33,670 nucleotides of DNA from CAZPHI01 sp964586425 (GTDB taxonomy: Bacteria > Bacillota > Clostridia > Lachnospirales > Lachnospiraceae): contig CAZPHI010000022.1 in the NCBI GenBank assembly GCA_964586425.1, forward strand, positions 1-33,670, in the 5' to 3' direction. Positions 15,522-23,488 of the stretch are shown here, piece after piece (the stretch's first letter is position 1; each line of letters starts with the position of its first letter). The notes beneath the pieces were generated by a model, which did not search any database, was not told the origin of the DNA, and was given only the letters and a program-made list of their open reading frames with translations. Both the position numbers and the translations under genes were made by a program.

Positions 15522-16265
15522 TTAATTGTTAGTTACAGGAATTGAATAGTGATTACTTCCTATATAATCTCCATCCGCATTAAACTCATCCTCTGAATTA
15601 TAGGTAAATGCTTCAAACACTATGTCAGAGACCTGTGCGACCTTGCTTCCGGCTGTTAACTTTGCAGATGTAAGTATTGTGTCCTTATTATATGCGCTCT
15701 GCTCTACATGACTATACCATACGCCTTTTGTCTGATGATAATCATCATACAGATACACTTCAATATAATCAAATAATGGCAAAGTGTCCTTTGGCTCTTT
15801 GATTGTACTCTTTACCTTTGTACCATCCTTTAAATTGAGAGTAATTGTATAGCCTATTTTTGCAGTAGTACTATCAGTTTCTGCAAACCACATTGCTTCA
15901 AATGCATATTTAAAATAATCTCCTGTAATTGTAGCATCATTAGAATTAAATACCTCAAAGCATATAATATCCTGACCTTTAACCCATGTTGACTGATACT
16001 TATCAAGAAGCTTTCTGCTTCCCGTTCCTTCAACAGGAATATATATTCCTATCTGACTCATCGGTGATTTGATTGCTTTAGCTGTTGTCACCTGTGTTGG
16101 TGCCTCTGTCGTCTTTTGTTGTGCAGTCTGTGCCTGTGTTGACTGCATAGCAACAGTAGACTCACCTTCTGTCGCAGCATTACCACATCCTGTACATATA
16201 ACAGTGCATGCGGCTATTGCAGCGCATGCGGCTTTTTTAGCATTTACCATTCTATACTTCTTCAT
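15522..16265 (-). CDS. Lipoprotein of unknown function encoded next to a two-component system
   Basis: Signal peptide with a lipobox-like end (VICTGC, lipid-modified Cys at about 27) is followed by a Thr/Gln/Ala/Ser-rich linker (about 30-66). The remaining about 180 residues appear to be a beta-rich folded domain with strands such as IGYTITLNLKDGTKVKS and FDYIEVYLYDD. I do not recognise a named family. The anchor Cys is preceded by C-T-G rather than the usual L-(A/S)-G, but the position and composition fit lipidation. It lies 31 nt behind the histidine kinase gene and 20 nt before Dus. An outer-surface sensor or effector partner for the kinase is possible, by context only. Confidence 0.8.
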   Translation of the reverse strand: MKKYRMVNAKKAACAAIAACTVICTGCGNAATEGESTVAMQSTQAQTAQQKTTEAPTQVTTAKAIKSPMSQIGIYIPVEGTGSRKLLDKYQSTWVKGQDIICFEVFNSNDATITGDYFKYAFEAMWFAETDSTTAKIGYTITLNLKDGTKVKSTIKEPKDTLPLFDYIEVYLYDDYHQTKGVWYSHVEQSAYNKDTILTSAKLTAGSKVAQVSDIVFEAFTYNSEDEFNADGDYIGSNHYSIPVTNN

Positions 16266-16296
16266 CTCTTCACATCTCCATAATTATTGTATTCAT

Positions 16297-17760
16297 TCAA
16301 TTAGTCTTTTTAATATGTATCTGGTATGCGGCACCAATCTCAGTATTCAACGCCTCAATGCTGCCACCCATATATTCTATTGCGGCCTTGGCAATTGCGA
16401 GTCCTATGCCAAAATTGCCATCCTTACCCTTATAGAACCTATCAAACACGTGACTAAGTGATTCCTCGTCAAAGCCTTTGCCATCATCCTGGATTTTCAC
16501 TATGATATATGTTTTATCGCTGTCATAATCTAAGCTTACCACAACGCTGTGTTTTGCATAATTAATACAGTTAGATATTACATTCTGAAGCACATTCAGG
16601 AGTAAACCCTTATCCGCTGTTACCAATAATGGATTCTGTCTATCAAAGCTTGTATTATTTTTATACTCTAGTAATATGTTCTTGGTATGGGCAAGACCAC
16701 CCAGCTTGTCACAGCATTCCTCAACGAATTCCATAATATCTATGTTGTCGTAATTAACAAACTGTTGATGATTATCAATCTTTGACAAGGTTAATATTCC
16801 ATTCACCAGGTTGGTAAGTCTTGAGCTTTCCGAAATAATAACTTCAGCAGCATGTTCATTATCCTCAAAGGCATTACACTGAATTCCCTGTGCATAGCCT
16901 GCAATTGACATTAATGGTGTTCTTAATTCATGAGAAACATTCTGAAAGAATATCTTCTGGAATTCATCCGCATCTTTTAACCGTGTTGCCATTGAATTCA
17001 TTGAATTGTTAAGTTCAACGATTTCTTTAATATTGCTGTGTACATTTATCTCCTGAAAATCTCCATTTCCAATTCGCTCAGAATGCACACACTGCTTTTT
17101 AATATCATTGCATACACCTGATACAATTATGAATATTACTATTGCGACCAAAAGTGTTACACCCAAACTAATAACTAAAATCTCTCTGCCATATATGCTA
17201 ATAAGATCTACCATCTCATCAATAATAATATATGAGATGATGTATTTGTTCTTTGTAGACATATAGTTCTGAGCTAAAGTACAATTAGCGACAATAATTT
17301 TATCTCCTATTTCTATACGCTGCATATTATCAACCATAGAATCCATACTGTCTTCATTATAATATCTGTAGAAATAATTATATACTCCTTCATCACAAGT
17401 AGTATCATCAATTCCTCTTGGGTATATGAATGTAAAATCATTGTCAAACAGCAGAAGCCTTGTATCTGATATATGCGCTTCTGCAATTAATTCAATTTTC
17501 TGATACAGCTCTTTAGACTGCATTACAGACATACTCTTCTTTTCTTCGTCTGAAAGCAAATCAAAATCACTATAATTATACACCTTTGATATTATATCTC
17601 TTATCTGTCCGGATGTCTGTTCTATACTTGCATTCGCCTTCTCATTAGTATAATGGTTTGCTGCAATTATAAAAAGATACCAGGTTGCGACAGGCAAGGC
17701 TATCATCATAATAACAATTGGCAATAATATCCTTATTCTTAGTCCATATCTTGCTTTCAC
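16297..17760 (-). CDS. Membrane sensor histidine kinase
   Basis: The 487-residue protein has helix 1 (10-33), an extracytoplasmic sensor region of about 155 residues, helix 2 (193-216), HAMP-like linker (217-262) and kinase core. The phospho-accepting His277 is in NVSHELRTPL. The N-box is around 388-402 (LLNVLQNVISNCINYA), G1 is DDGKGF (425-430), the F-box is DRFYKG and G2 is GIGLAIAKAA (451-460). The start is GTG, chosen because GGAGG lies 6 nt upstream. It follows the response regulator by 20 nt, so the two form one two-component system. The sensed signal is not evident; neighbouring genes suggest envelope or aldehyde stress at most as a guess. Confidence 0.93.
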   Translation of the reverse strand: MKARYGLRIRILLPIVIMMIALPVATWYLFIIAANHYTNEKANASIEQTSGQIRDIISKVYNYSDFDLLSDEEKKSMSVMQSKELYQKIELIAEAHISDTRLLLFDNDFTFIYPRGIDDTTCDEGVYNYFYRYYNEDSMDSMVDNMQRIEIGDKIIVANCTLAQNYMSTKNKYIISYIIIDEMVDLISIYGREILVISLGVTLLVAIVIFIIVSGVCNDIKKQCVHSERIGNGDFQEINVHSNIKEIVELNNSMNSMATRLKDADEFQKIFFQNVSHELRTPLMSIAGYAQGIQCNAFEDNEHAAEVIISESSRLTNLVNGILTLSKIDNHQQFVNYDNIDIMEFVEECCDKLGGLAHTKNILLEYKNNTSFDRQNPLLVTADKGLLLNVLQNVISNCINYAKHSVVVSLDYDSDKTYIIVKIQDDGKGFDEESLSHVFDRFYKGKDGNFGIGLAIAKAAIEYMGGSIEALNTEIGAAYQIHIKKTN

Positions 17761-17780
17761 ATCAGACCTCCATATATCAC

Positions 17781-18512
17781 TTAGTTATCATTCACCTTTG
17801 ATAATCTAAATCCATATCCCCATACTGTTTCTATCTTAACTTTGACATTATTAGCCTTAAGCTTCTTACGAAGTCGCTTTACCAAATCATCTGTTGCCCT
17901 TGTATCAATGGAATCATCTTCATAATTCCAGATTTGCTTCATAAGCTCATCTCTCTTAACTGCTCTGTCACCATTCTTAATCATGAATTCCATGAATTCG
18001 AACTCAGTTGGTGTAAGCGAGAACGATTGATTAGCCTCATCTGCAATCGCTTTTCTTGCACTATAATCCAGAATAATGTCACCATAGCTTATTCTGCTGT
18101 CATTAGGTATTACAATATTGGACTCTGACATTGCTGTATCTTCATTAAGCTGTGATCTTCTAAACAATGCTTTAACTCTGGCAACCAGTTCTAATGGCAG
18201 GAATGGTTTTACCATATAGTCATCGCTTCCAATATTAATTCCATTAATTCTATCTACTGCTGAATCCTTAGCTGAAACAATAATAATTGGCGCCTTACTG
18301 TTCTGTCTAATCTGCGAACAGATTTCCAATCCATCCGTTCCAGGCATCATTATATCAAGTATAACCAAATCCGCTGGAGTCTGTTTGAATTCCTTCAACA
18401 AATTATCTCCATTATCAAAACATGTTACATCATATCCTTCTCTAGAAAGAAATGTTTTGATTAATTCACGAATATTCTTCTCATCATCTGCTATGTATAT
18501 CTTTAAGCTCAT
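17781..18512 (-). CDS. OmpR/PhoB-family response regulator
   Basis: A receiver domain (about 1-118) contains the acidic pair D9-D10, phospho-acceptor D53 (VILDIMMPGTDG), S80 (IVSAKDS) and K102 (MVKPF). The C-terminal winged-helix DNA-binding domain (about 148-240) contains LTPTEFEFMEFMIKNG, then RDELMKQIW, DTRATDDLVKRLRKKL and ETVWGYGFRL. It is the first gene of the operon and is followed directly by its kinase. Its promoter is at 18572-18600. Autoregulation is usual for this family but no repeated operator is obvious here. Confidence 0.95.
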   Translation of the reverse strand: MSLKIYIADDEKNIRELIKTFLSREGYDVTCFDNGDNLLKEFKQTPADLVILDIMMPGTDGLEICSQIRQNSKAPIIIVSAKDSAVDRINGINIGSDDYMVKPFLPLELVARVKALFRRSQLNEDTAMSESNIVIPNDSRISYGDIILDYSARKAIADEANQSFSLTPTEFEFMEFMIKNGDRAVKRDELMKQIWNYEDDSIDTRATDDLVKRLRKKLKANNVKVKIETVWGYGFRLSKVNDN

Positions 18513-18571
18513 ATTCCATCCTCCATCTTATGCGCACTACCCCGAATTTCCATTAATTGTCTATATGCAAT

Positions 18572-18600
18572 ATTATATATACTTTTTTATCATTCTACAA
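18572..18600 (-). promoter_or_regulatory. Promoter of the two-component/lipoprotein/Dus/ALDH operon
   Basis: TTGTAG (18600-18595 on minus), a 17-nt spacer and TATAAT (18577-18572) lie about 60 nt before the response-regulator start. No other convincing promoter is seen in the short gaps further down, so five genes probably share it. Confidence 0.6.
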
Positions 18601-18658
18601 TCAAATATTCCTATTCCAAAGATATTTTTATTTTTTTTAAAATTTATGTAAATTAATA

Positions 18659-18687
18659 TTGACAAACTTATTATGTCTTAGTATAAT
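18659..18687 (+). promoter_or_regulatory. Consensus promoter of tRNA-Gly copy 1
   Basis: TTGACA (18659-18664), a 17-nt spacer and TATAAT (18682-18687) match sigma-A perfectly. An inverted repeat, AATTGTGTT/AACACAATT, follows at about 18691-18715 at the expected start of transcription. Confidence 0.85.
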
Positions 18688-18732
18688 ATCAATTGTGTTC
18701 GCGGTTAACACAATTTAATATTTTTTATTTGT

Positions 18733-18804
<72 letters not shown>

Positions 18805-18814
18805 CTTCTTATGT

Positions 18815-18849
18815 AAAAAGCAATCCCGGTAAAATCAGGATTGCTTTTT
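18815..18849. terminator. Bidirectional terminator between tRNA-Gly and coaBC
   Basis: AAAAAGCAATCC (18815-18826) and GGATTGCTTTTT (18838-18849) form a 12-bp inverted repeat with a U-run on either strand. It ends the tRNA transcript on plus and the panT-coaX-coaBC transcript on minus. Confidence 0.85.
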
Positions 18850-18869
18850 ATTACATTAATACATGTAAG

Positions 18870-20072
18870 TTACATGCTGTCTTTTCTCTTATCCATAATC
18901 ATTGACAAAAGATTATCTGCTACTTCCTCTTTTGTCATCATAGGCAATTCATACATATTGTCTTTTGTGATTACAGTTACTATGTTAGTATCAGTTCCAA
19001 AACCCGCACCACTCACCTTTACATTGTTAGCAACAATCATATCAAGATTCTTCTTATCAAGCTTCTTTCTTGAATTGTCAAGCATATTCTCAGTTTCCAT
19101 TGAAAATCCACAAAGAAATTGATTATGAGTTCTGTGAGTTCCAAGATATCCTATGATATCATCTGTTCTCTCCAGATCAATAGACATGTCATCATCTTTT
19201 TTCTTGATTTTTTCAGTAGCAACAACACTCGGTCTATAATCTGCAACTGCTGCAGCCTTAATAACTATATCGCAATCTTCATAACATGATGTAACAGCAT
19301 CATACATATCCTTAGCTGATACAACATCGATCATTTTAACAAAACGCAGAGGTTCAAGGTTAGTTTTACCTGATATAAGTGTTACATTAGCACCTCTAAG
19401 CATTGCCATACGCGCAATTGCATACCCCATCTTACCTGTTGAATTATTACTTATATATCTTACAGGATCAATCGCTTCTCTTGTAGGGCCTGCTGTTACA
19501 CAGACATTAATTCCAAGCATGTCCTTATCCTTTGCACATGCCTTCATAATATAATCTAATAGTTCTGCTTCTGACGGCATCTTTCCGGCACCTGTATCAC
19601 CACAGGCAAGTCTGCCACTGTCTGGTTCTATTACTTCTATTCCATATGCTTTTAATACCTCCAGATTGTGTTGGAGAATATTGTTATTGTACATATTAGT
19701 ATTCATAGCCGGTGCCACAATCTTTGTACAGGTTGCCGCCATGAATGTTGTTGTAAGCATATCATCTGCTATTCCACCTGCAATTTTACCTATAACATTA
19801 GCACTTGCGGGAGCTACGAGGAATACATCTGCCTTCTTCGCAATTGATACATGCTCAACATTATATTGAAAGTTTCTGTCAAAGGTATCCACAAGACATT
19901 TGTTTGAGGTAAGTGTCTCGAATGTTATTGGATTGATAAAATTAGTAGCATTTTTAGTCATTATCACATCTACATTAGCGCCCATCTTAACAAGCATGCT
20001 TGCAAGATTAGCAATCTTATATGCTGCTATACTTCCGCTTACGCCAAGTACTATATTCTTATTTTTTAACAT
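18870..20072 (-). CDS. coaBC: Bifunctional phosphopantothenoylcysteine decarboxylase / phosphopantothenate-cysteine ligase
   Basis: CoaBC (Dfp) makes 4'-phosphopantetheine from phosphopantothenate in two steps of CoA synthesis. The FMN-dependent CoaC half (about 1-185) has catalytic His74 (EHVSIAKKAD), the PAMNTNMY motif (121-128) and Cys157 in GRLACGDTGAGKM. The CoaB half (about 188-400) has VTAGPTREAIDPVRYISN, NNSTGKMGYA (209-218) and AAVADYRPSVVATEKIKKK, including the lysine-rich active-site segment. Length (400) is normal. The ribosome site GGAAGGA precedes the ATG. It follows coaX by 32 nt and panT further up, so uptake and the first CoA steps form one operon. Confidence 0.96.
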   Translation of the reverse strand: MLKNKNIVLGVSGSIAAYKIANLASMLVKMGANVDVIMTKNATNFINPITFETLTSNKCLVDTFDRNFQYNVEHVSIAKKADVFLVAPASANVIGKIAGGIADDMLTTTFMAATCTKIVAPAMNTNMYNNNILQHNLEVLKAYGIEVIEPDSGRLACGDTGAGKMPSEAELLDYIMKACAKDKDMLGINVCVTAGPTREAIDPVRYISNNSTGKMGYAIARMAMLRGANVTLISGKTNLEPLRFVKMIDVVSAKDMYDAVTSCYEDCDIVIKAAAVADYRPSVVATEKIKKKDDDMSIDLERTDDIIGYLGTHRTHNQFLCGFSMETENMLDNSRKKLDKKNLDMIVANNVKVSGAGFGTDTNIVTVITKDNMYELPMMTKEEVADNLLSMIMDKRKDSM

Positions 20073-20104
20073 AATTTCCTTCCCGACATATATTCAATAA
20101 TTAA

Positions 20105-20881
20105 TTAACGTATGTCTGCAACATTCTTGTCATATATTATCTTCAAACCTTTTAATAGTAATTCATTATCCAGAATAATATCATGTTTGCAATATGGCAC
20201 TATTACCTTGGCAAGTCCACCTGTCGCAACAACAGTTGCATCATATCCAAGTTCTTCATTAATTCTATCTATAAGACCATCGAAACTTGAAGCATTGCCG
20301 TATATAATGCCACTCTTCATACAGTCTATTGTATTCTTTCCTATTGCCTTCTTTGGTGCTTCCATACTTATTCTTGGAAGCTGCGCAGTCCTTGAAACCA
20401 ACGATTCAAGTGATACACCAACACCAGGCGTTATCATTCCACCAATATAATTCTTATTCTTATCAACAACCGAGAAAGTTGTTGCAGTTCCTATATCTAT
20501 AATAATCAGTGGGGCCCCATATTCCTTGATAGCTGCAACTGCGTCTACCACCATATCACTGCCCACTGTTTTAGGATTATCCATCAATAGATTGAGACCA
20601 TTCTTAAGTCCCGGTCCAACAATAAGTGGTGTAACTCCTACAATCTTTTCCACTGCTGCTTTAATTGTATTAACAAGCTGTGGAACAACTGAAGATATAA
20701 TTGCGCCTGTAATCTGACTGCTGTCAACATTATATAATTCAAGTACTGTTTTAAATCCTACCGCATACTCTAGTTCTGTCTTTGAGAGTTCAGTTGAAAG
20801 TCTTTCTTCAAAATATATCTTTTCATCATCAACACAACCAATAACTATGTTAGTGTTGCCCATATCAATTGCAAGAATCAT
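20105..20881 (-). CDS. coaX: Type III pantothenate kinase
   Basis: This acetate-kinase-superfamily pantothenate kinase performs the first step of CoA synthesis and is not feedback-inhibited by CoA in known members. The preferred start is ATG 20881, because AGGAG lies 8 nt before it and the protein then begins with the phosphate-binding motif MILAIDMGNTNIVIG. The frame is open 14 codons further up without a ribosome site. GPGLKNGLNL, GSDMVVDAVAA (Asp109 region), IIDIGTATTFSVVD and GGMITPGVGVS are all type III marks. At 258 residues it is full length. It lies between panT and coaBC. Confidence 0.95.
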   Translation of the reverse strand: MILAIDMGNTNIVIGCVDDEKIYFEERLSTELSKTELEYAVGFKTVLELYNVDSSQITGAIISSVVPQLVNTIKAAVEKIVGVTPLIVGPGLKNGLNLLMDNPKTVGSDMVVDAVAAIKEYGAPLIIIDIGTATTFSVVDKNKNYIGGMITPGVGVSLESLVSRTAQLPRISMEAPKKAIGKNTIDCMKSGIIYGNASSFDGLIDRINEELGYDATVVATGGLAKVIVPYCKHDIILDNELLLKGLKIIYDKNVADIR

Positions 20882-20948
20882 ATATTTATCTCCTGTCTTA
20901 CATATCTTAATTTGGCGTGGCATTATAAATGCTTTATTTATTTTTACA

Positions 20949-21626
20949 CTAGTTTGCTGTCTTAGCGACTTTTAATTTAAGGCTTTCTGGAAGTGAACTC
21001 TTCATAATAACTGCTAAAGCCTGACCTACCGCAGTTACAAGAACTCCAGCTACAATTGCTTCTGGAACACCCTGTGTACCAATTACAGTAAGTATAAGTC
21101 CATACAATGAATCAATTCCTATTCCTTTTGCCGCTGCATAATTATTGCCAAAAAGGAAGTAAATTCCATTCATAACAAGTAAAGTATTAGTAAGTGCTCC
21201 AGATACACCTGCACATGCAAATGCTACTGTTCTTCCACCTTTCTTTCCTTTGAAAGCTTTAAGAACAAGTCTGAACACATAATATGATACAACGCCTACA
21301 AGAATACGAGGCACCATACTAATTACTACACTTTTCCAATCTCCTGATACACCACCTACACTATAGAATGGTGAAAATACAAATGAAGTAAGATTTGGTT
21401 TGATTGTATTATTAATAATACTTGTTAAACCGAAGATTCCACCCAACGCTGCGCCAACTTTAGGACCTAAGAAAAGTGCCCCAAGAATTACAGGTATGTG
21501 AATTATAGTTGCATTCATGAAGCCTAATGGAATATACCCAATTCCTCCGAATGCCATTGCGAGAATGATTGCTGCAAATAATGCAGTTAAGACAAGATTT
21601 CTTGTCTTCTGAGATGTTTTATTCAT
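20949..21626 (-). CDS. panT: ECF transporter substrate-binding (S) component, probably for pantothenate
   Basis: This 225-residue integral membrane protein has about six helices. The N-terminus KTRNLVLTALFAAIILAMAF carries the ECF-type AxxxA face that contacts the T subunit. The segments GYIPLG, ATIIHIPVILGALFLGPKVGA and TSFVFSPFY, followed by VPRILVG, resemble PanT/HmpT-type S components. Pantothenate as substrate rests on the downstream coaX and coaBC in the same transcript. The energising EcfA/EcfT module is not in the window and must be shared from elsewhere. The ribosome site AGGAGG is 8 nt before the ATG; the promoter is at 21717-21744. Confidence 0.82.
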   Translation of the reverse strand: MNKTSQKTRNLVLTALFAAIILAMAFGGIGYIPLGFMNATIIHIPVILGALFLGPKVGAALGGIFGLTSIINNTIKPNLTSFVFSPFYSVGGVSGDWKSVVISMVPRILVGVVSYYVFRLVLKAFKGKKGGRTVAFACAGVSGALTNTLLVMNGIYFLFGNNYAAAKGIGIDSLYGLILTVIGTQGVPEAIVAGVLVTAVGQALAVIMKSSLPESLKLKVAKTAN

Positions 21627-21716
21627 AATTTTTTCCTCCTGTTATCGCTCTTTCAAAAAAGATGCAACACAATATAATATGGTTTAGCCACAATTATAAA
21701 TACCACGCTTGTATAC

Positions 21717-21744
21717 ATTATACTATATTCAATTATTATTACAA
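21717..21744 (-). promoter_or_regulatory. Promoter of the panT-coaX-coaBC operon
   Basis: TTGTAA (21744-21739 on minus), a 16-nt spacer and TATAAT (21722-21717) lie about 90 nt before panT. The leader shows no structured riboswitch that I can recognise. Confidence 0.6.
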
Positions 21745-21792
21745 TATCACAACACAATTTTTGATTTTTTTATTAAGTACAATTCTTAATAA

Positions 21793-22266
21793 TTACAAAA
21801 TCGTCTCCATTCCAGTCTTAAAGGGCTTGAGACCACATTTATCATAGAATGCCATTGCACTTTGATTACACTCCCATACGTTCAGAGTTACATTATAACA
21901 GCCCTGTTCCCTGGCATATTCAAGCACATAATTATAAAGAGTAGTGCCAACACCCTTGCCTCTGATATTCTCATCAACGCATAAATCATCAATATAGATT
22001 GTCTTAATATCAGTAAGAATATTATCATCTATATGCTGTATCATCACGCAGAATGCATAGCCTTCGACCACTCCAGCTTCATCTTCTGCTACAAATATCG
22101 GCTTAGAATCATCATGAATCATCTCTATTAGCTGCTCATCTGTGTATTTTCTGCAGTTAGCTTTGAACAAATCAGGTCTTCCATTATGGTGAACCATTAA
22201 TACCTGATTCAGTAGATCTATTATTCTATCCATATCCTTATCCATTGCTCTTCTTACGTTTGTCAT
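21793..22266 (-). CDS. GNAT-family N-acetyltransferase
   Basis: This single-domain GNAT enzyme has 157 residues. Motif A is LCVDENIRGKGVGTTLYNYVLEYA, whose RGKGVG loop binds acetyl-CoA pyrophosphate; it is followed by a beta-5 strand NVTLNVWECNQSAMAFYDKCGLKP typical of the fold. The substrate cannot be told. The frame is open to a TTG at 22290 and an ATG at 22278, but GGAG lies 6 nt before the ATG at 22266, which I use. It starts 16 nt behind the AlaX-like gene and is likely co-transcribed with it. Confidence 0.88.
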   Translation of the reverse strand: MTNVRRAMDKDMDRIIDLLNQVLMVHHNGRPDLFKANCRKYTDEQLIEMIHDDSKPIFVAEDEAGVVEGYAFCVMIQHIDDNILTDIKTIYIDDLCVDENIRGKGVGTTLYNYVLEYAREQGCYNVTLNVWECNQSAMAFYDKCGLKPFKTGMETIL

Positions 22267-22282
22267 GCTTGTCTCCATCCTT

Positions 22283-23455
22283 CTAGTCAAATGCTTTCAT
22301 AATCTCTGCTTTCTTGCCGCTTATCTGTCCCTGAATCATAAGCTTGCTTCCACCGCCACGGCATTCAAAGCTTTCCTTTAATTTATTGCCAATATCTCTT
22401 GCATCCAATGTCAAACTACCAATTATGTATCTATAGCCATCTTCATCACTGCCATCGAATATCCCACAGAATCCAGGATGCGACTTTGTAAGCTGGTTCA
22501 CAGCATCCCTAATATCATTGGCATCTATTCCGTCTGTAAAAAGACATACATTATTCTGGTCTGCATCAATTTGCTCTATCATCTTGCCCATAATATCTTT
22601 TTTCAATGAAGATAATTCTTGTTTTGCTTTAATAAGCTCATCATTCAGCTTGTTAATACTCTCAATTACAGTATCCTGATTTGCTGAGAACTGGTTCGAG
22701 AGCTGATTAACAATTCTTTGGTTTGTATTGCAGTATTCAAAAGCTCTTTTGCCGCAAAGAATGCTTATTCGCACCCCACCTTTGTATTTCTGCCAGCTAA
22801 CAATCTTAAGCAATCCGATTTCACCTGTAAGATTAACATGTGGAGCGCAGCATGCACACATATCATAGCCTTCTATCTCCACAATTCTTACCTGACCCTC
22901 TATATCAATTTTGCTACGATAATCCATCGTCGTAAGCTCACTTCTATCAGGATATAATATATTAATCCTTCTATTTTCATAGATTGCGATATTGGATTCT
23001 AATTCTACCTGGTCAATATCAGCCTGTGTAAGTGGACCATTAAGGTCAAGCGTAACCACCTGACTTCCCATATGAAATCCAACGTTATCATATCCAAATT
23101 TTCTGTGTATAATACCCGAAAGAATATGTTCCCCCGAATGCTGCTGCATATTAGAGAATCTTTTATCCCAGTCTATCCTACCCTTAATCATCATTCCAGA
23201 AGCCAACTCTGAATCACACACATGATAGATAACTCCATCTTTTACACGTACATAGCCAACCTTAATTGTTCTTCCATCAACTTCTATCACACCTGTGTCA
23301 GCTTCCTGTCCTCCGCCTTCTGGGAAAAATGCTGTTTTATCAAGTACAACTTCATATCCACCATCAGTTTTTTCACACTGAATTACCTGTGCCTCAAAGC
23401 AACGTACATAACCATCTGTTTCATATAATTTTAATGTCTGATTTCCTTCGTTCAT
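22283..23455 (-). CDS. AlaX-like alanyl-tRNA editing protein (AlaX-L type with C-terminal DHHA1-like domain)
   Basis: This is a free-standing relative of the AlaRS editing domain that hydrolyses mischarged Ser- or Gly-tRNA(Ala). Near the N-terminus is KTAFFPEGGGQEADTG (40-55). The zinc site is HSGEH (H106, H110) plus C202-x3-H206 in ACCAPH, all present. Residues about 255-290 form a coiled linker, and the end (RGGGSKLMIQGQISG) matches the glycine-rich DHHA1 C-terminal domain, so at 390 residues it is the long form. The ribosome site GGAAGGA precedes the ATG. It is followed by the GNAT gene. Function is assigned from complete motifs; tRNA specificity is not visible. Confidence 0.9.
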   Translation of the reverse strand: MNEGNQTLKLYETDGYVRCFEAQVIQCEKTDGGYEVVLDKTAFFPEGGGQEADTGVIEVDGRTIKVGYVRVKDGVIYHVCDSELASGMMIKGRIDWDKRFSNMQQHSGEHILSGIIHRKFGYDNVGFHMGSQVVTLDLNGPLTQADIDQVELESNIAIYENRRINILYPDRSELTTMDYRSKIDIEGQVRIVEIEGYDMCACCAPHVNLTGEIGLLKIVSWQKYKGGVRISILCGKRAFEYCNTNQRIVNQLSNQFSANQDTVIESINKLNDELIKAKQELSSLKKDIMGKMIEQIDADQNNVCLFTDGIDANDIRDAVNQLTKSHPGFCGIFDGSDEDGYRYIIGSLTLDARDIGNKLKESFECRGGGSKLMIQGQISGKKAEIMKAFD

Positions 23456-23488
23456 ATTCTTTCCTTCCAGATTTAATAGTTCTTATAA

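Noticed and set aside
21772..21795. Inverted repeat TTATTAAG/CTTAATAA after the GNAT gene as terminator
   Set aside because: On the minus strand it is followed by an A-run, not a T-run, and it is AT-only.
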